A stretch of 64,000 nt of DNA from NCBI GenBank assembly GCA_021397835.1, contig JAJFZO010000345.1, positions 620,001-684,000 of the forward strand. The letters run 5' to 3'. The notes below the pieces were generated by a model, which worked only from the letters and a program-made list of their open reading frames with translations, was not told the DNA's origin and did not search any database. This document shows positions 34,301 through 47,749 of the stretch, one piece after another (position 1 is the first letter of the stretch; each line of letters starts with the position of its first letter). A program made the translations under genes and the position numbers. The stretch is from Moringa oleifera. Taxonomy: Eukaryota; Streptophyta; Magnoliopsida; Brassicales; Moringaceae.

Positions 34301-35642
34301 ATTTTGTAGTTTTCTTGATTCTTAATGTGTTGATATTATGTTACATCATAAATTTTTCCTACTTTAATATGAAAAAGAAAAAATTTAGCAATGCTTGAGT
34401 GATTAACTGATATTTACTTTGTTGAAAATATTGAAAAATAACAAGTTAGTACCTATATTTACCTATAAAAAGCATTAAACAAAAACAAAATGCTTGCTGA
34501 CAGAATTTGGTATAGATGATGCTAAGTTCTGTTGAATCATTTTAATTACTACAAGTTACTTTGGCCTCATGTTTCATCAATTTGACTAAAAATCAAAAGC
34601 AAGAATCAATTGAACTTTAAAACCCCACAAAGTCTTGACTTTCTCAATGAGTAAGGTAATACGATGTTACACAAGTGAAAAATAAAATGTCAATGACAAT
34701 ACCCACTGAATCACCCTTATAGAGTTTTAAATAATAAATAGTATATGTAAAAGTAATAAAAGGGAAATAATCATGGTTATTGTTATCTACATTAGTAATA
34801 TTGACTTTCTTCTTAAATTAAATGTACTAGCTCGCAGAAGGTAGATCATATTATGTGAAACGAAGATTGAATTCACGTAAAATTAAAAACAAAATGAACT
34901 TTATTCCTATATTAGTCCATTCATATTTTGTTGAAAATTTCACATACCTTCATATAGTAAGGTTGATCTCATTGTCAATTATATTTTATGGGAAAAAAAT
35001 TTGCTTGCCATTTAGTTTATTCTTTATCATGAATATATTATGAACACTCTACTCATTCATAAATTTAAAATTTTTTATTACTGATCAAGTACTTTGGGGC
35101 TTGAACTCCTTGTTGAGTTTACAAGATTATGAATAGCCTTTGGATATGTGGAGCTTAGACTATGTGTTTGCAGGAATGGTCTTGTGTTGCACCTCTTTTT
35201 CTTTTTTATAAGAAAAAGTAGTTGCAGGAATCATAATCATTTATGCTAGAATTGCCATTAGTAATACATAATTTTTAATTGTCCACCTTAGCAAGTTATT
35301 GTAATGGATTTTTGTTGTGCAGATATTTTTATGAGGAGCTCTTCTTTTATGGTCATGACATTACATCATGAAAAAGTTTTCAAATAGCTAAGGTGATTTT
35401 GTTTGGTGCTTATCTAAATGATTTTGGAGTTTTAGGAAATTTGGTCAATTTATGCTAGACATATTTTCATGTCCTCGGTGTGGATGCAATTATATGTGTT
35501 CCTTCAGTTGTTATCCTAGATAAATTTGGTTTTTCTTTCTTTTTGTAGAGTTTTGTTTTTTCCACTGTTGTAATTTAAGTGTAAGTAGAAAAAGTTTTCC
35601 TATTGTTTGGCCATGAAGCTTTCGTGGCTTCTTGTTAGCCAT
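31386..35642. other. No confident gene; possible LTR remnant and diverged duplication
   Basis: The left part may be the 5' LTR of the gypsy relic. Two diverged copies of a roughly 100-bp segment (gacgaattcaaatcc... at about 33,018 and gacgaattcgaatccc... at about 33,269) lie about 250 bp apart. A stretch at 35.1-35.6 kb is richer in G+T, like a plant UTR or intron, but shows no protein similarity that I recognise. Confidence 0.4.
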
Positions 35643-35806
35643 GCTTGATAAGAACACTTAACTTTAGTGTTGTTCTCTTTTGTAAATTTGCATTGAGTCC
35701 CACTATTGCCAAGAATTTGGCCAAGCTTGATGAGAGCACTTAACTTTAGTGCTTTTCTCTTTCATAAATTTGCATTGAGTTCCACTGTTGCTAAGACCTT
35801 GGCCAA
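35643..35806. repeat. 82-bp tandem duplication
   Basis: Unit gcttgataagaacacttaac... at 35,643-35,724 is repeated at 35,725-35,806 with about ten differences. Both units end in ttggccaagc. Confidence 0.85.
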
Positions 35807-35929
35807 GCATGTATCCAGCAAGTGGACTCTACTATTAGGCATAATATCAACAATTGTTTAGGCTTTATATACAAGGTTTGGATCGTGGTGGATAATAGCT
35901 AAATTAGTTTTAAAGGACAAGATGAAGAC

Positions 35930-36655
35930 CCTAACATTGAAAATAATCCCTTGTCGGCCCACTAAGTGAATATATTCGAGGTGGTGGAAGAATGAGAAGT
36001 AATGATGATGAAAGGTTATAGAAACTTCGTCAGCAAAGTCAATACACCTATCCAGGAAAGGCCGAACAAAACAGTGCCTATTTGGGACATTAGCCTTTGT
36101 TATTAAAGTATTAACAACAGCCCTTTACAAAGATAAACAAATGGTGCTCTAGTCATACCTAAACTAGACTAGCTCTGCGAACATAATCAATATTATCGGG
36201 CCATGTCATATTACTCAGCGCGAAAGATTTTACGATCTCATAGAGGCAAAAAATGATAATGCCTCTCCAACTTAAGTTCTTGTTGCTCCTATAGTGATTA
36301 CTTAGATTCTTATTGCTCCCTTAGCAAATATTTAGAGTCCTATGGCTTTTGCACAAATGCAAGTAGCCTTTGCTGAAGCCTCCACAATACAAGTCACCAT
36401 GGCATTGACCCCCATGCAAAAAAGGAAGGCTATTGAAAAAATAAATAAGGAGGCAAATGAGCTCATTGCAAAGGAAGAAGTAATAGAATTCTTGAAATAT
36501 ATTAAGCATAATTACTTTAGCATCTTGAACCATTTGCAAAAGACTTTGGCCGAGATCTTGTTACTTTCATTAATCATCAACTTAGAGCCACATAAAGAGA
36601 CCTTGCTTAAAGTTTTAAGAAATTCTTATGTTCTTTTAAGGAAGATTTGAGAATG
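35930..36655 (+). mobile_element. Ty3/gypsy relic (gag-protease-RT linker)
   Basis: The 102-codon open frame at 36,342-36,650 contains V-I-E-F-L-K-Y-I-K-H-N, then SILNHLQKTLAEILLLSLI and E-P-H-K-E-T-L-L-K-V-L. This is the conserved linker found between gag and protease/reverse transcriptase in plant gypsy polyproteins (EFLKxIKxSEYxVVEQLxKTPARISLLxLLxxSExHRxALxKVL). Upstream, L-S-A-H-x-V-N-I-F-E-V-V-E-E at about 35,950 resembles the usual LPxHxGxxVNxIE gag tail. No downstream pol remains. It is on the opposite strand to the 25-31 kb relic. Confidence 0.75.
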
Positions 36656-39600
36656 CTTGATGGGCCAATATTGGGATATTAAGGGTTGAGAATGCAAGTA
36701 TTTGTCAAGTTTAATTTAGTGTAGTCCATATTTGAACATATGATGATGAAAAACTTCATGATGTGATATATAAACTAAATTTAATAGTGATTGCATATTC
36801 AATATAAATTAAATAAGTAATAGTTATGATAGTAGCTCATATCTTCTATTATGAACAGAGATATCCCCATAAATGAAATGAGTTATCAAACCCTATTTGA
36901 TAGCTCATTTCATTGGGCTTTGTCACAATTTAGGAAATAAAATTCTGGTATAAGTGATTACAATGAATAGTCATTAGTGTGTCTGTAAATGATGATATCA
37001 ATTTCATTTCTCCCTCTCCTCATGCATCTCAACTATAACTTAACTATTGGTAGCCAGCAGATTTACCCATGATTTATATCAAATGAAATAATGTATGTTC
37101 CCAATATCTATATTTATCATAATGATTATATTATTTATTGTATCCATTCATATGCTAGATAACCTTATTTTGACTATTCAATTAACCATCAATTGATAAT
37201 TAAATAATATTATGGATCATCGTAATCACCTCATAATTTTATTTTCTAGGTCATATATATTTGTACTTCTAGCCATCACATAGGTTGAATGGATTCGTAG
37301 ATAAACACATAAATACTAACCTAAGTAATCGAATATCATTATAATACCTATTAAATCTATTGTGGTTATTCAATATGGTAGCCTATCTAAGTATTCTCAT
37401 ATTTATTATTATCCTATTTCAAGCATCATTATGATACAATTTACTAATGTATTATACATAATTACCAAATTATTTTATATGTACTTTATTTCATAATCAT
37501 TCAATATCCCTCCTCATGCACTATTACCCATAATCCATTTATCACTATATCACTAATTTAAAATAATCAATAATATTAATCCATATTAAACTAGAATCAA
37601 AGAGCTTATTAACCAATTAATAATGTAGAAATAAATTTAGGATCGTAAATATGATTAATTATTGGTAATACACTTTCGATGAGTTTAATGATTATATTAA
37701 ATCATATTAATATCTCACTGATGAATATTAATTATGTGTGTAATCATTTACAAATTTGACTTAATATATAATGGTCAATAATTAGATGATACTCAAATGG
37801 TTATCCACTTAATATGAGTCAACATTATCAATAAGGGTCAACCATACATATAACTAATGTCCAAATTAACTCATACTTTAATATCTCAAGGATGAATTTT
37901 ACTTAGGGTTATCTGATCATGATATAGCTATAAACTGTATATGTACAACTATGACATCTCTTTCATTATATGTGTATAATTAGTATATTATATCCATGTC
38001 CCAATATTCATGATTAAATATGGTAAATAGATATCAAGTTTAAGATATGAATGTATTATCTTCCGATACTAATTTCATAGTCAAATTAAATATAGTCACT
38101 AATTCTTGCACAACTTATAATACTTCAAACATTAGTTTAATTGTTGAAGCAGCCAAAATTTTCTATTATTACCTCAATCAACTATCATCATTGTAACAGA
38201 ACCTGAAGGTTAGATGGTTAGTTCGGCATGAATGATTTAAAGTTAAGTACCTTGTTATAGGAAAGTCGATCAACCATAACATCAACTCATCCTCATGCTT
38301 ATTATTATAATATTCTATTTACATTATGACAATTATAATTATCCAGTAAATGATTTCCAATAATTAATCCTCATCAGATTCATGAAACAATTATATCCTA
38401 AATCAACAAATCAAGGTAATTATGGTGACAATAGTTTTGATATTTGAGATATTAAAAAATCTGTGATATTAGTGAAGAATATGGGATATCCTTCATTAGG
38501 ATATATATTAACCTAATAACTACACATGTGAAAAGTTCATTTGCCATACGTGATGATATTACATATATGATCAATGGGCGTTCCTAAAGATTATCATATC
38601 ATGATTATGATTTTTAATATGGTTAGTCAATCATTGAAATTCATACATATCTATGTCATTGCAATCATCACAAAATAGTTCCTATCGGTAGTCATTTCTG
38701 AACATCATCTTGCATGGCATTGACATCGAGAAGCTTTATGACAACGAACATCAGACACAATAGAAATTTTCAATATATGTCCTTATTCTAGTTAGAATTC
38801 CTGATCATGAAAACATCCTAATTTGGAATTTTAATTTTGATGTGATTATAATGACTCCCTTTCAGGTGCCAATATGGTCTAAGGAAGAGTAGAGGACAAT
38901 TGATGATGCCCTATCATATGACCATGATCAAAAAACGAATTATACATATATAATGAATATGTCATTATTCAATCAAAATATTTAAATTAAGTTATTTTAC
39001 CAAATTAATGGACATGAGAGTAAATTAATAATATCATCTAATTACTAAATGTTTTTATCATCTCGTAAATATGCCCTAGCATCTCCTACAGTGATTAGAA
39101 TATAATTTGTTGATATATTAATCCACTTAATTAAATAGAACAACAATATAAACTATGAATTATAATGGTCAAAAATAGAATTTAAAAGGAAAAAAATGGT
39201 TGAATGAAAAGGTTTATGGTTTCCTTTTGAATGGAAAGAAAGTTTTCTTTCCATTAACAATGCATCCTTTCATTTTGGATGCCTCTTTGGAAAGATACTC
39301 TTTTCAAAGCCACCCTTAAAGGCCCATCCTTTAACTACAGTTCACAACTATCGTTAAAAGCCCTTTTTTAGTGACATGAATAAAGATGACAATTCTAAAA
39401 CTGTCATTGAAAGTCATTTTTAACTGTCATTAAATCCCTTGTTTGTAGTAAGGTTCCCTCATAATCATTTAATTATCCAAAACAATTCATTTTTTCTTCC
39501 TTCTTCATTAAAAAACAAAAGCTTACTTTTGAGAGATAACAACTATAAGTTGGGTTGTTGTTCCTGTGAACTTAAGTGTTGCTTTCACAAAAAAAGATCT

Positions 39601-42150
39601 TTGTATCCTGGGAGATATTCACCATCAACCTACTCATACCAATTGAGAAATAATTTTGTCTTAAAGACATAAAGTCAAACTCTAACCTAACTTTAACATA
39701 AGTACAGTTTTACGTGTTGTAAGTCTCTTTAAATTTATTTTAATTTTTTATTCATCTATTTGCTTGGTTGAAGTAACTTAGGTATTATTTCAAGTTGTCA
39801 ATTTTTGTATTGTTGAATATAATAAACAACATATAATCACTCATTTAATCAAGCATCCACCTCATATTGAATACTTAATATTTGGGATGCAAAAATTCAT
39901 ATATATATATATATCATGATAGTTATTGAAAGGTTATCCCACATAATATATATATATATATGTATGTATATATGCATCATCATTAGGGTTGTCTAATTAG
40001 TGGTTTTTTATTATTGCGATTACTATTGATCAATTTTATTGGAGTAAGCCAATTGATTGTTTTGATAGCAGGGTGGATACTTGATTAGATGAGTGATTAC
40101 TTTGTTTAATGATTAGGGATATCTCCATCATTTACATATTTACTTTACACCCTGAAAGGGAAAGGATAGTTCAAAAAAAATATATGAATTATAAAATTTA
40201 TTTACTAGATGGGTGGATGAAATTATTACATATTTATATATCCGAATTAAGTAATATCTTGACAATTAGTTAATTAATGGAACTAACACGGACGTGAATT
40301 ATTTCATAAAATTTTTTGTCATTGCACTATATTAATTAGTGTCAATTATTTTATATAGTTTATGCATATTTAAATAGTTTTAGATAAATAATTAGTTCAA
40401 AATATAATCTTAAATTTAACCTAATTTAGTTAGAAATTTAATTTCAAACTAATATTATTTCCAGCCCAAGCAATATTAATCAATGCTAATTGGGTCAAAT
40501 CGGTTTTATTCATGCATTGATTATAATTGAATATAGTAGGAATGGTCCATATTAATTTTTACTTAGGCAGCCATTATCGCAAACTTACAGCCAGTGTATG
40601 TATGATAACTAGTTGGGGATATGCCAATAATATATATTGATTGTACACTTATCAATGTACATTTGACCATTATATTTAACCAATTGGTAATATCCCAACA
40701 ACTTATTTGATTATCTGAATATTTTTCCATTATGTTGGCTTGGTAAATAATAGTTGTTATGTAATTTATCATTGGCCATAACAAATATGGACCATATTAG
40801 TTAGCCCATTAAAACTTATAATTAATGGTCAAAAAATGAACGAATCATTCCTGAATTATTGGTTAATAGCTGGGTGATGATCTGGACTAATCAAATTTAT
40901 GCTACTTATTACTTATTCGCAAGAGCTTATTCGTATGATACCAATAATATCATCTAATCACCCGCACGCCTTGAGAAATTCCATATTATTTTGTACACTA
41001 AAATAATAACAAGATTGAAATTTAGATTAGATTAGTAATCCTTGGTAAGAAGCCAATTTATAGTGAAAAATTGTTAATATCGCATTTTCTATCATAATAC
41101 AAATAACAAATTTCATATGGTTAACACAGATGAATAAAACCATTATCGCTACCATTTTAATAAGTCTTCAATAGCCTTTGGGCTTTTTTAGGTGCAACTA
41201 AACCATTAATAATAGTGTGGTTAACTCATTGTCTATTGAAATTTAAAATTACTTTAACTATACATGTCAAATATCCCATAAAGAGATACATATAAAAATA
41301 TGGCTATTTTGACGATTACTTTTAATGTGACCTCGTTCATCCATTATTTGTGATAATATGATGATTTTTCGGTTTCAAACAATAATTATATATTAAATCT
41401 TAATTAGTTTATGATGATATAATTATATCCTAAACATAGGATATGTGATAGATTATTATTGATAAGATGATGAGCAAATAAGCCAACATGATAAGATACC
41501 AATAATATCTATTCAAACTTTTATCATAAATTTTATTTCTAAATTATGGCTAGATTAGATTAGAAATAATTTTACGTGATGATAGGTTATTAAATATTCT
41601 ATTATCTCAATCATCTTTAACCATATAGCTAATTAGTTACTAATTTATCAGTAAATATGTATATTAGCACATCTATCACTTTGATATCGCATTGTTGAAA
41701 ATATCTAATTAATATGATTAATAGCTATATACCTTATTCATAGTGAAATATGAAATATTGCCATCTCAAACTTTTAGTTAATTTAAACATGATATCTTAT
41801 GATGATTGGTCAACATATGTGGTAGTTATCATGTTTGGCCTATCATGATAGGAATAAATATATCATGATGTGCTGATTATCAAGCACAAAGTTGATTACA
41901 CGTTTTACAAATCAGAACTTATAAACAAATCAACTCTTTGAAATTGAGTTATTTGACTAAACACACTTAGCATTAATTAATAGTGTACTATAATCTCCTA
42001 CAATGATTTTGTATTCAAATCCATAATGATTAGATTACATATTAGATTTAATGAATTCTCCCAATCAAATTATTGTAATTAGGCAAATTGCAAGGATAAG
42101 GAAAAAAGCATTGATTAGGAATTTACTATTTCAATAAAAACAAGATCAAG
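36656..42150. other. Very AT-rich block without recognisable genes
   Basis: About 5.5 kb of low-GC, low-CpG DNA dominated by short words such as atcatatta, gatgata and taatcaatt. I see no coding frame longer than about 77 codons with sense, no TIRs or LTRs and no tandem array apart from the TA microsatellites at 39,899-39,914 and 39,946-39,962. It looks like transposon DNA decayed beyond recognition. Confidence 0.5.
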
Positions 42151-42661
42151 CAAATGATATTTACCTCCCCGAAGCACATCATTATGTTTTCAAGGAAGGT
42201 GTCCTCATTCTCCTCTTCCAACTTCTTTAGTTCTTAGGGAAACATGGACCAATAGAGCCATTCCTAAACTGGGCTCGGTGATTCATATCTTATTATAACC
42301 ATTCAAGGCATAAGAATAGCCAATGAATATAAAACCTTTTAACTTAAGATAACTAGAAGTTAGATATCTTATCATCCTTATGTGTACAGAGCTCATTAAC
42401 AAGTTGAATGTGTATGAACATAATAACTACAACATTTGGTATTGGTAATGATGTTGCTTATAATCTCACCAAGATTATTAAATTGTTGACATGAGAACTC
42501 TTCTTAGTGGATATGAAGAAAAATGCTATCAGCATCATGAATATGAAACATATTAATTAAATAAATTTTTCTTGGGTTTGTATGCCAAATGTGAGTTTTC
42601 GCTGTTTAAGTTAGGATTTACGTAACCATTAAAATTGATCCTTATTTGATCATTGTCATTG

Positions 42662-42799
42662 ATCAATGAAATATACTCTTAAGGCTTAGTTGATGAGATT
42701 TACTGTGTGTGTGCTTTATATGTTTTTACCATCAATGAAATATACTCTTAAGGCTCAGTTGATGAGATTTACTCTGTGTGTGCTTTATATTTTTTTACC
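42662..42799. repeat. 69-bp tandem duplication
   Basis: Unit atcaatgaaatatactctta... at 42,662-42,730 repeats at 42,731-42,799 almost unchanged. A third partial copy (ttcttaaggctcagttgatg) follows at about 42,826-42,846. Confidence 0.88.
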
Positions 42800-43288
42800 T
42801 TTGATATCAATAAGACCAGATACATTTTCTTAAGGCTCAGTTGATGTTCGACATATCAAAGCCTGTAGTTAAGACTTAGTGGACTCACAAATTAACTGCC
42901 TCCAACTTATAAAAGTAGACTTATCTTATTTTAAACTTACACTCTTACCAAATTTGGCTTCAGTTTCTAGCGCATATGTGCCATGAAAAATTACCCTTTT
43001 ATTTTCCTGTTTTTTTGTTCTTGCTTAATTCTTTTTTGGCCTGAATATTATTCTCCTACTGTGTTATTCATGTTCCATTGATGAATTGTTTTAACCTAAA
43101 AAAATCCATATTTGGTTGTCTATTCCATTATTAAGAAACATTACCATCTCTAAATGAAAGGAAAAAAAGAAGAAAAAAAGATGTTTTCCAAAGAAAATAG
43201 TTTGCATAGTTGTTAGCATAGCAAATAAGTGAGCCTAAAAAACCAAAAGAATTTGGCTTACTTGATGTATATACTTCACCACACATAC

Positions 43289-43758
43289 CTTCCCTTAGAA
43301 GGTTAACTAGAGCACTAGTCACAGTAGATGTAGAATTCACTCCAAAGTAATGTTGATGATTGCCAAGTTAGAGAAATGGTGGGATTAATGGCAGGTTTGC
43401 ATATTTAGCTAGAATAACATATTAAGGAGTTATACCAAAGACATTATTACATGATTTTTACAAATAAGAAAGACATAGCAGAAACAAACTTATCGTCAAT
43501 CTCATCAATCAAATTTGACACTAAATACCAATTAGAGAATTGTTTCATGGGGAGCCTGAAGTATGTTTCTCCAAAAGGCCAGAAATTGGCTTGGTCAAGT
43601 GTTGTGGTGTTAATATGATTACAGCTGCTAGCATCCAAAATTAAGTCTTCGAAGATGAGCAAAGCAACAAAATTCTTCTTTAGCTCCTCATATTCACCTT
43701 TGCTGCTCCTTGAAGTGAGGATTACACTAAGAAAGAAAATCAAGAAGAGAGTGTTCAA
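43289..43758 (-). pseudogene. GDSL esterase/lipase, two-exon fragment, catalytic block lost
   Basis: Exon 1 (43,758 down to about 43,495) starts with a signal-peptide-like MNTLFLIFFLSVILTS. It reads VALLIFEDLILDA, then HINTTTLDQANFWPFGETYF and F-S-N-W-Y-L-V-S-N-L-I. Plant GDSL lipases have LFIFGDSLFDAGNNNYINTT here, so the G-D-S nucleophile block is now E-D-L and the catalytic serine is gone. After a short intron, exon 2 (43,408-43,289) reads K-Y-A-N-L-P-L-I-P-P-F-L, a stop, then LGNHQHYFGVN, and ends at a GTATGT donor. Later exons were not found. Such proteins are usually secreted ester hydrolases. Confidence 0.82.
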
Positions 43759-45440
43759 TCTTGCTACACTAACTTGTATAAGGCTTGTTCCCTATGAAAA
43801 CGAGTATACTATTCGATGTTGAAGAGAAAATTAAAGTAAATCTTCATCACAGTTTTCTAAATGCAGGTATGCAAGTTTAGAGTATGAATGCTTGATTATA
43901 AGGTAAACTAGAAAAGGATAGATATTAACTTTTCACCACTGTTTTGATATAAAGTTTTGATGAATGAGGAAAGAAGAATAAATTATAGCCTGTAAAACAT
44001 GCAAAAATATTTCCAGTGATGTGAAATTTTCCAAACTTCAAATTCAACTATGAATTTAAAATTTTCATAATTTGTAATGTTTTGCTATAAATTATTTATA
44101 TTAGGTTAACCCACTTGGCTCAAATAAGTTAAGTACGAAAGCAGCAAACTTTCATATCATTTATTACCCTGAACCTCATGTGAAATGCAAATATTTCGAT
44201 GGTGATGAAAGGTTGAAGTTTTCATGGATGTAGATGTGCAACTTTTAGATTCATTATTTAGGATTAATCTAGAGTGATGCAGTAGAATGCCTAAGAAAAA
44301 AGTATCTATGCATTAGTAATGGAGGCATTACTATCCGTGGTAGCTTAACTTGAAATAACCATTCATGGTAGTTTTAGGCTCCAACTCTGCCTTAGTAGAT
44401 TTCGTACAACCTAAAATCATCTTCACGATTTATTTTCAATCATTTAGAAATTTGACTAATTATCTACTATAGCCAAATTTAATCAATCTCATCCTGTCAC
44501 AATAAAAAATTATTCTAGAGTAAATTTATAGATCATATGATGAATGATAAAAGAATGAACAACCATCTAAAATATTATAATGGATTATGACTAAAAAAAA
44601 GCTATGGGTACTACAACCATGAAAAGAAAATGGGGTAGTTCATTGTATTTGTAGGTAATGATATGATAGGGAGCTTGACTACATTTAATTAAATTATAAC
44701 ATGATTGATACATTCTATTTAAGATGTAGATAGTTAGATATATGCAATTATCATATAAGGATGAATTCATTAAAATAATTTCATAATAAGTAAACTCAAC
44801 CACAATGAAATGGATTGCAATTAGAGCTTTCTAAATAAGTTATTGAATTTAGAAAGAGTTCACTTTATATAATATTATAACAAGTCATTCTTTTTTTATT
44901 CTTGTAATTAAAAATCATTGTCATTCATTTTAAAAATAATAGTGAATGACTTCGACTTGTAAAAGTGATAGAAAAATTATCTATGTAATTAATAGCAATT
45001 TTTTCATTTTTAATATTAAAATGAAAGTTAGAAAATTTAATAATATACTATGAATCTCGTTAAAAAAATTGTAATTTAAATTAAAAGGGGTAAATTAGAT
45101 ACAAGGACAACCCTTTCTTTCATAATATATATAAAGTGAGTCTAACTAACATGAAGCATCAATGGATCGTTAAGTCGAAAGGCAACTTTATTTATTTTTC
45201 ATTCACTAAACTTCAATAAATTTATGGAAACATAAGCATTAATTACTGAAATGAAAATTACATGATCTTTATATGCGATTATTTTTATAATTTATTTATC
45301 TCTAATTAATTTATTAAACTCTAATCAACTTATTAATCTAAATCAAATTAATTAATTTTGAGTACATTTATAATAACTCAACTATTATTATTAATGTTAT
45401 TCACATTTTCCCCTTTTTCTTTTAATTATTTAATTATCCT
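43759..45440. other. No recognisable gene
   Basis: AT-rich DNA upstream of the GDSL fragment. No promoter element or coding similarity can be supported. Confidence 0.5.
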
Positions 45441-45444
45441 TTAT

Positions 45445-45478
45445 CCAATAAATTAATACTTAGGTATTAATTTATTGG
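45445..45478. repeat. Perfect 15-bp inverted repeat
   Basis: ccaataaattaatac / gtattaatttattgg are separated by ttag. The right arm is also the start of the 206-bp tandem repeat that follows. Confidence 0.9.
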
Positions 45479-45875
45479 GTAAAAAATAATTTAGTAATTA
45501 AAGTACAAGGGTAATTTAGTAATAAGAAAAAAGAGCATGTCAATAAGATCATGCAATAAAAACGTGCATTAGTTGTACACAACAGTATGAATATCAAATT
45601 AGTGAAATTAATGTTACAGCCCATCTCACATTTCCCCTCTCTCTTCCTTGCAATAAAGGCATGAGTGAGGTATTAATTTATTGGTTAAAAAATAATTTAG
45701 TAATGACAAGAAAAGGGTAATTTAGTAATTAAAGAAAAAAGGGAGAATGTGAGTAAGATTATGCAATAAAAACATACATTAGTAGTACACAATGGTATTA
45801 ACATTAAATTTGTAAAAGTGATGTTACAGCCCAACTCATATTCCCCCACACTCTTCCCTACAACAAAAGTGTGAG
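45463..45875. repeat. 206-bp tandem duplication
   Basis: Unit ggtattaatttattgg... at 45,463-45,668 repeats at 45,669-45,875. Shared blocks are aaaataatttagtaat, gggtaatttagtaat, atgcaataaaaac, gtacacaa and gatgttacagccca-like sequence. The copies are clearly diverged. Function unknown; it could be part of a small transposon. Confidence 0.8.
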
Positions 45876-47749
45876 TGAGATTATGTAACAAAAGTATCAG
45901 CTGTAAAGAAAGGTCAAATTATTTCATAAAACAATAATTATTTATCAACTCGGACGATAGCAGAAGTTTGATAACATGGAAAAGACGTGAAGCTTTACTT
46001 TGATTCATTCGAGTTTTCTTGTATTTCAACACTTGCTTTTCCCTCTTTCTTAATGGTATTCACCCTATCTCCCTATCTCTCTACATCTTCTCTTTCTTAT
46101 TACGAGGATGTGAATTCAACTTTGAAATGGGTGCTTTAGTGCTTGTGATTTGATCATTCAGCCCTAAATGAGAAATCACAATGATTGAACTGACAGATAC
46201 TCATGTTGACGTACCTTATGCTAGAAAACATAATGCGAAGGGCAAGAAGGCTTTTAAAATTTTGTTAGTGATTTGAAAGCACTAAAGACCAACTGATTAA
46301 GAATATTTAGAGAATTCCAAGGCAGAAATCACATTTAAACCAAATTTACTATTGAAGTGCTCCAAGTAAATTAAGGTTTATTACCATAAATAGGATTAGT
46401 TAGGAAGGTTTCTGGAATGCAAACCCATAACTTAATGACTGTTAATGATTTTTCTATGAAAAGAACTCTTCCCACATGCTCTCTTCTACTACTTTTGATG
46501 ACAAATGCACTTAAAGATCCATTGTCAAACATGATTGATAGTTCTAGCTTCTTATTGCAACTTGTTCATAATTATTGTCAAGAATGTATGCATTCAACAG
46601 ATTAGATGCTTATAAGCTGAATTTCTTTGCCCTACAACTTAAGTTTATATTTATCTTAGGGCACTTCCTTGGTTTGGGACAATTTAAGCTAAAGTTTTAT
46701 ATCCATGGGTGACATAATTTGCCCCTTAAGTTTAATGGTGTTTTCAGAGGCCCTTTTTCAACGTCATTATAATATTGTCTTAGTCAACCAAGCAAGAAGA
46801 TTTAGCAGTTAAAATGAATTACATGAGACATTGATCCCTTAAGCAACTTGTCAGGCTTTTATTACCTACCCAAGTTATAAAATATTATTTGATTAATTTA
46901 TTTTGAATTTATTATGAAAAATGTAAAGAGGCTTCAATAAGGACATTTGACAATGAGATCTCCCAATAATGCCATAAAAATGAGAAATAATTTTGATTTT
47001 ATGCTTATTGCTTGCTTATTATGATCTATCTGTAACAAAGAAATGCTTATTTATATGTGTGCATTTGTATCCCATGTTTTAAACATGAAAAATTTTATTG
47101 AGATTGGCATGAGGTTTTAGTATTAAGTTTCATAATATAAGATTGGAATAGATGAGTAAAATTATGACCATAATGATTATGTTATTAAACTGATGAGAAT
47201 TCATCAAAGTAAGCGTTTGAATTTTGGATGTTCTTCTAAAAGTATTTCGCCAAGTCCACATCTCTTCTTGCAAAGAATGTTCTACTTTCTTTATTCTTTT
47301 GTATTTGAAAAGATTGAAATGGATGTGTTTAGGTGGAAGCGGGGGGTTTAAGGTGTTGTTCTCATGCTTCGAAGTAATCAGCCCAGTTTCTCAAGAAATC
47401 TTCTTTTATTTTGCAACGTAAGTTTCTTGCTGACTCAATTTCCTTGCTTGGAAAATAGATTTTTGGTAGATAATGATTGCTTCTTTTGTGGGGTAAAGGG
47501 GGGGGGGGAGTTCTCTCTGCGCATTCTCCATTTATGATATTTAGTGTAGTTGGTAACAAATTACATTTTTATTACTTGTTAAGGGTCCAAGGCAAAGAAT
47601 GTTGGAAATTATTTCTCTAGTTTAGTTAAGTATAGAGCATAACATGCTTGCTAGGATGTGTCAAGTTATGTATTGCTTGGTGTAGCTAGTAACAAATTAC
47701 ATTTTCCTTACTTATTAACGGTCCCAGGCAAAGATGAGTAATGTTGGAA
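45876..47749. other. No recognisable gene
   Basis: Open frames at 46,417-46,605 and 47,224-47,421 show no family signature. An 11-G run lies at 47,498-47,508. A phrase of about 40 bp, tagtaacaaattacattttcctta (47,685) and tggtaacaaattacatttttatta (47,550), occurs twice. Confidence 0.45.

Noticed and set aside
35100..35640. Possible gene with several introns in a G+T-rich stretch
   Set aside because: Cag/gt-like sites exist but no exon gives a protein I recognise, so it could not be supported.
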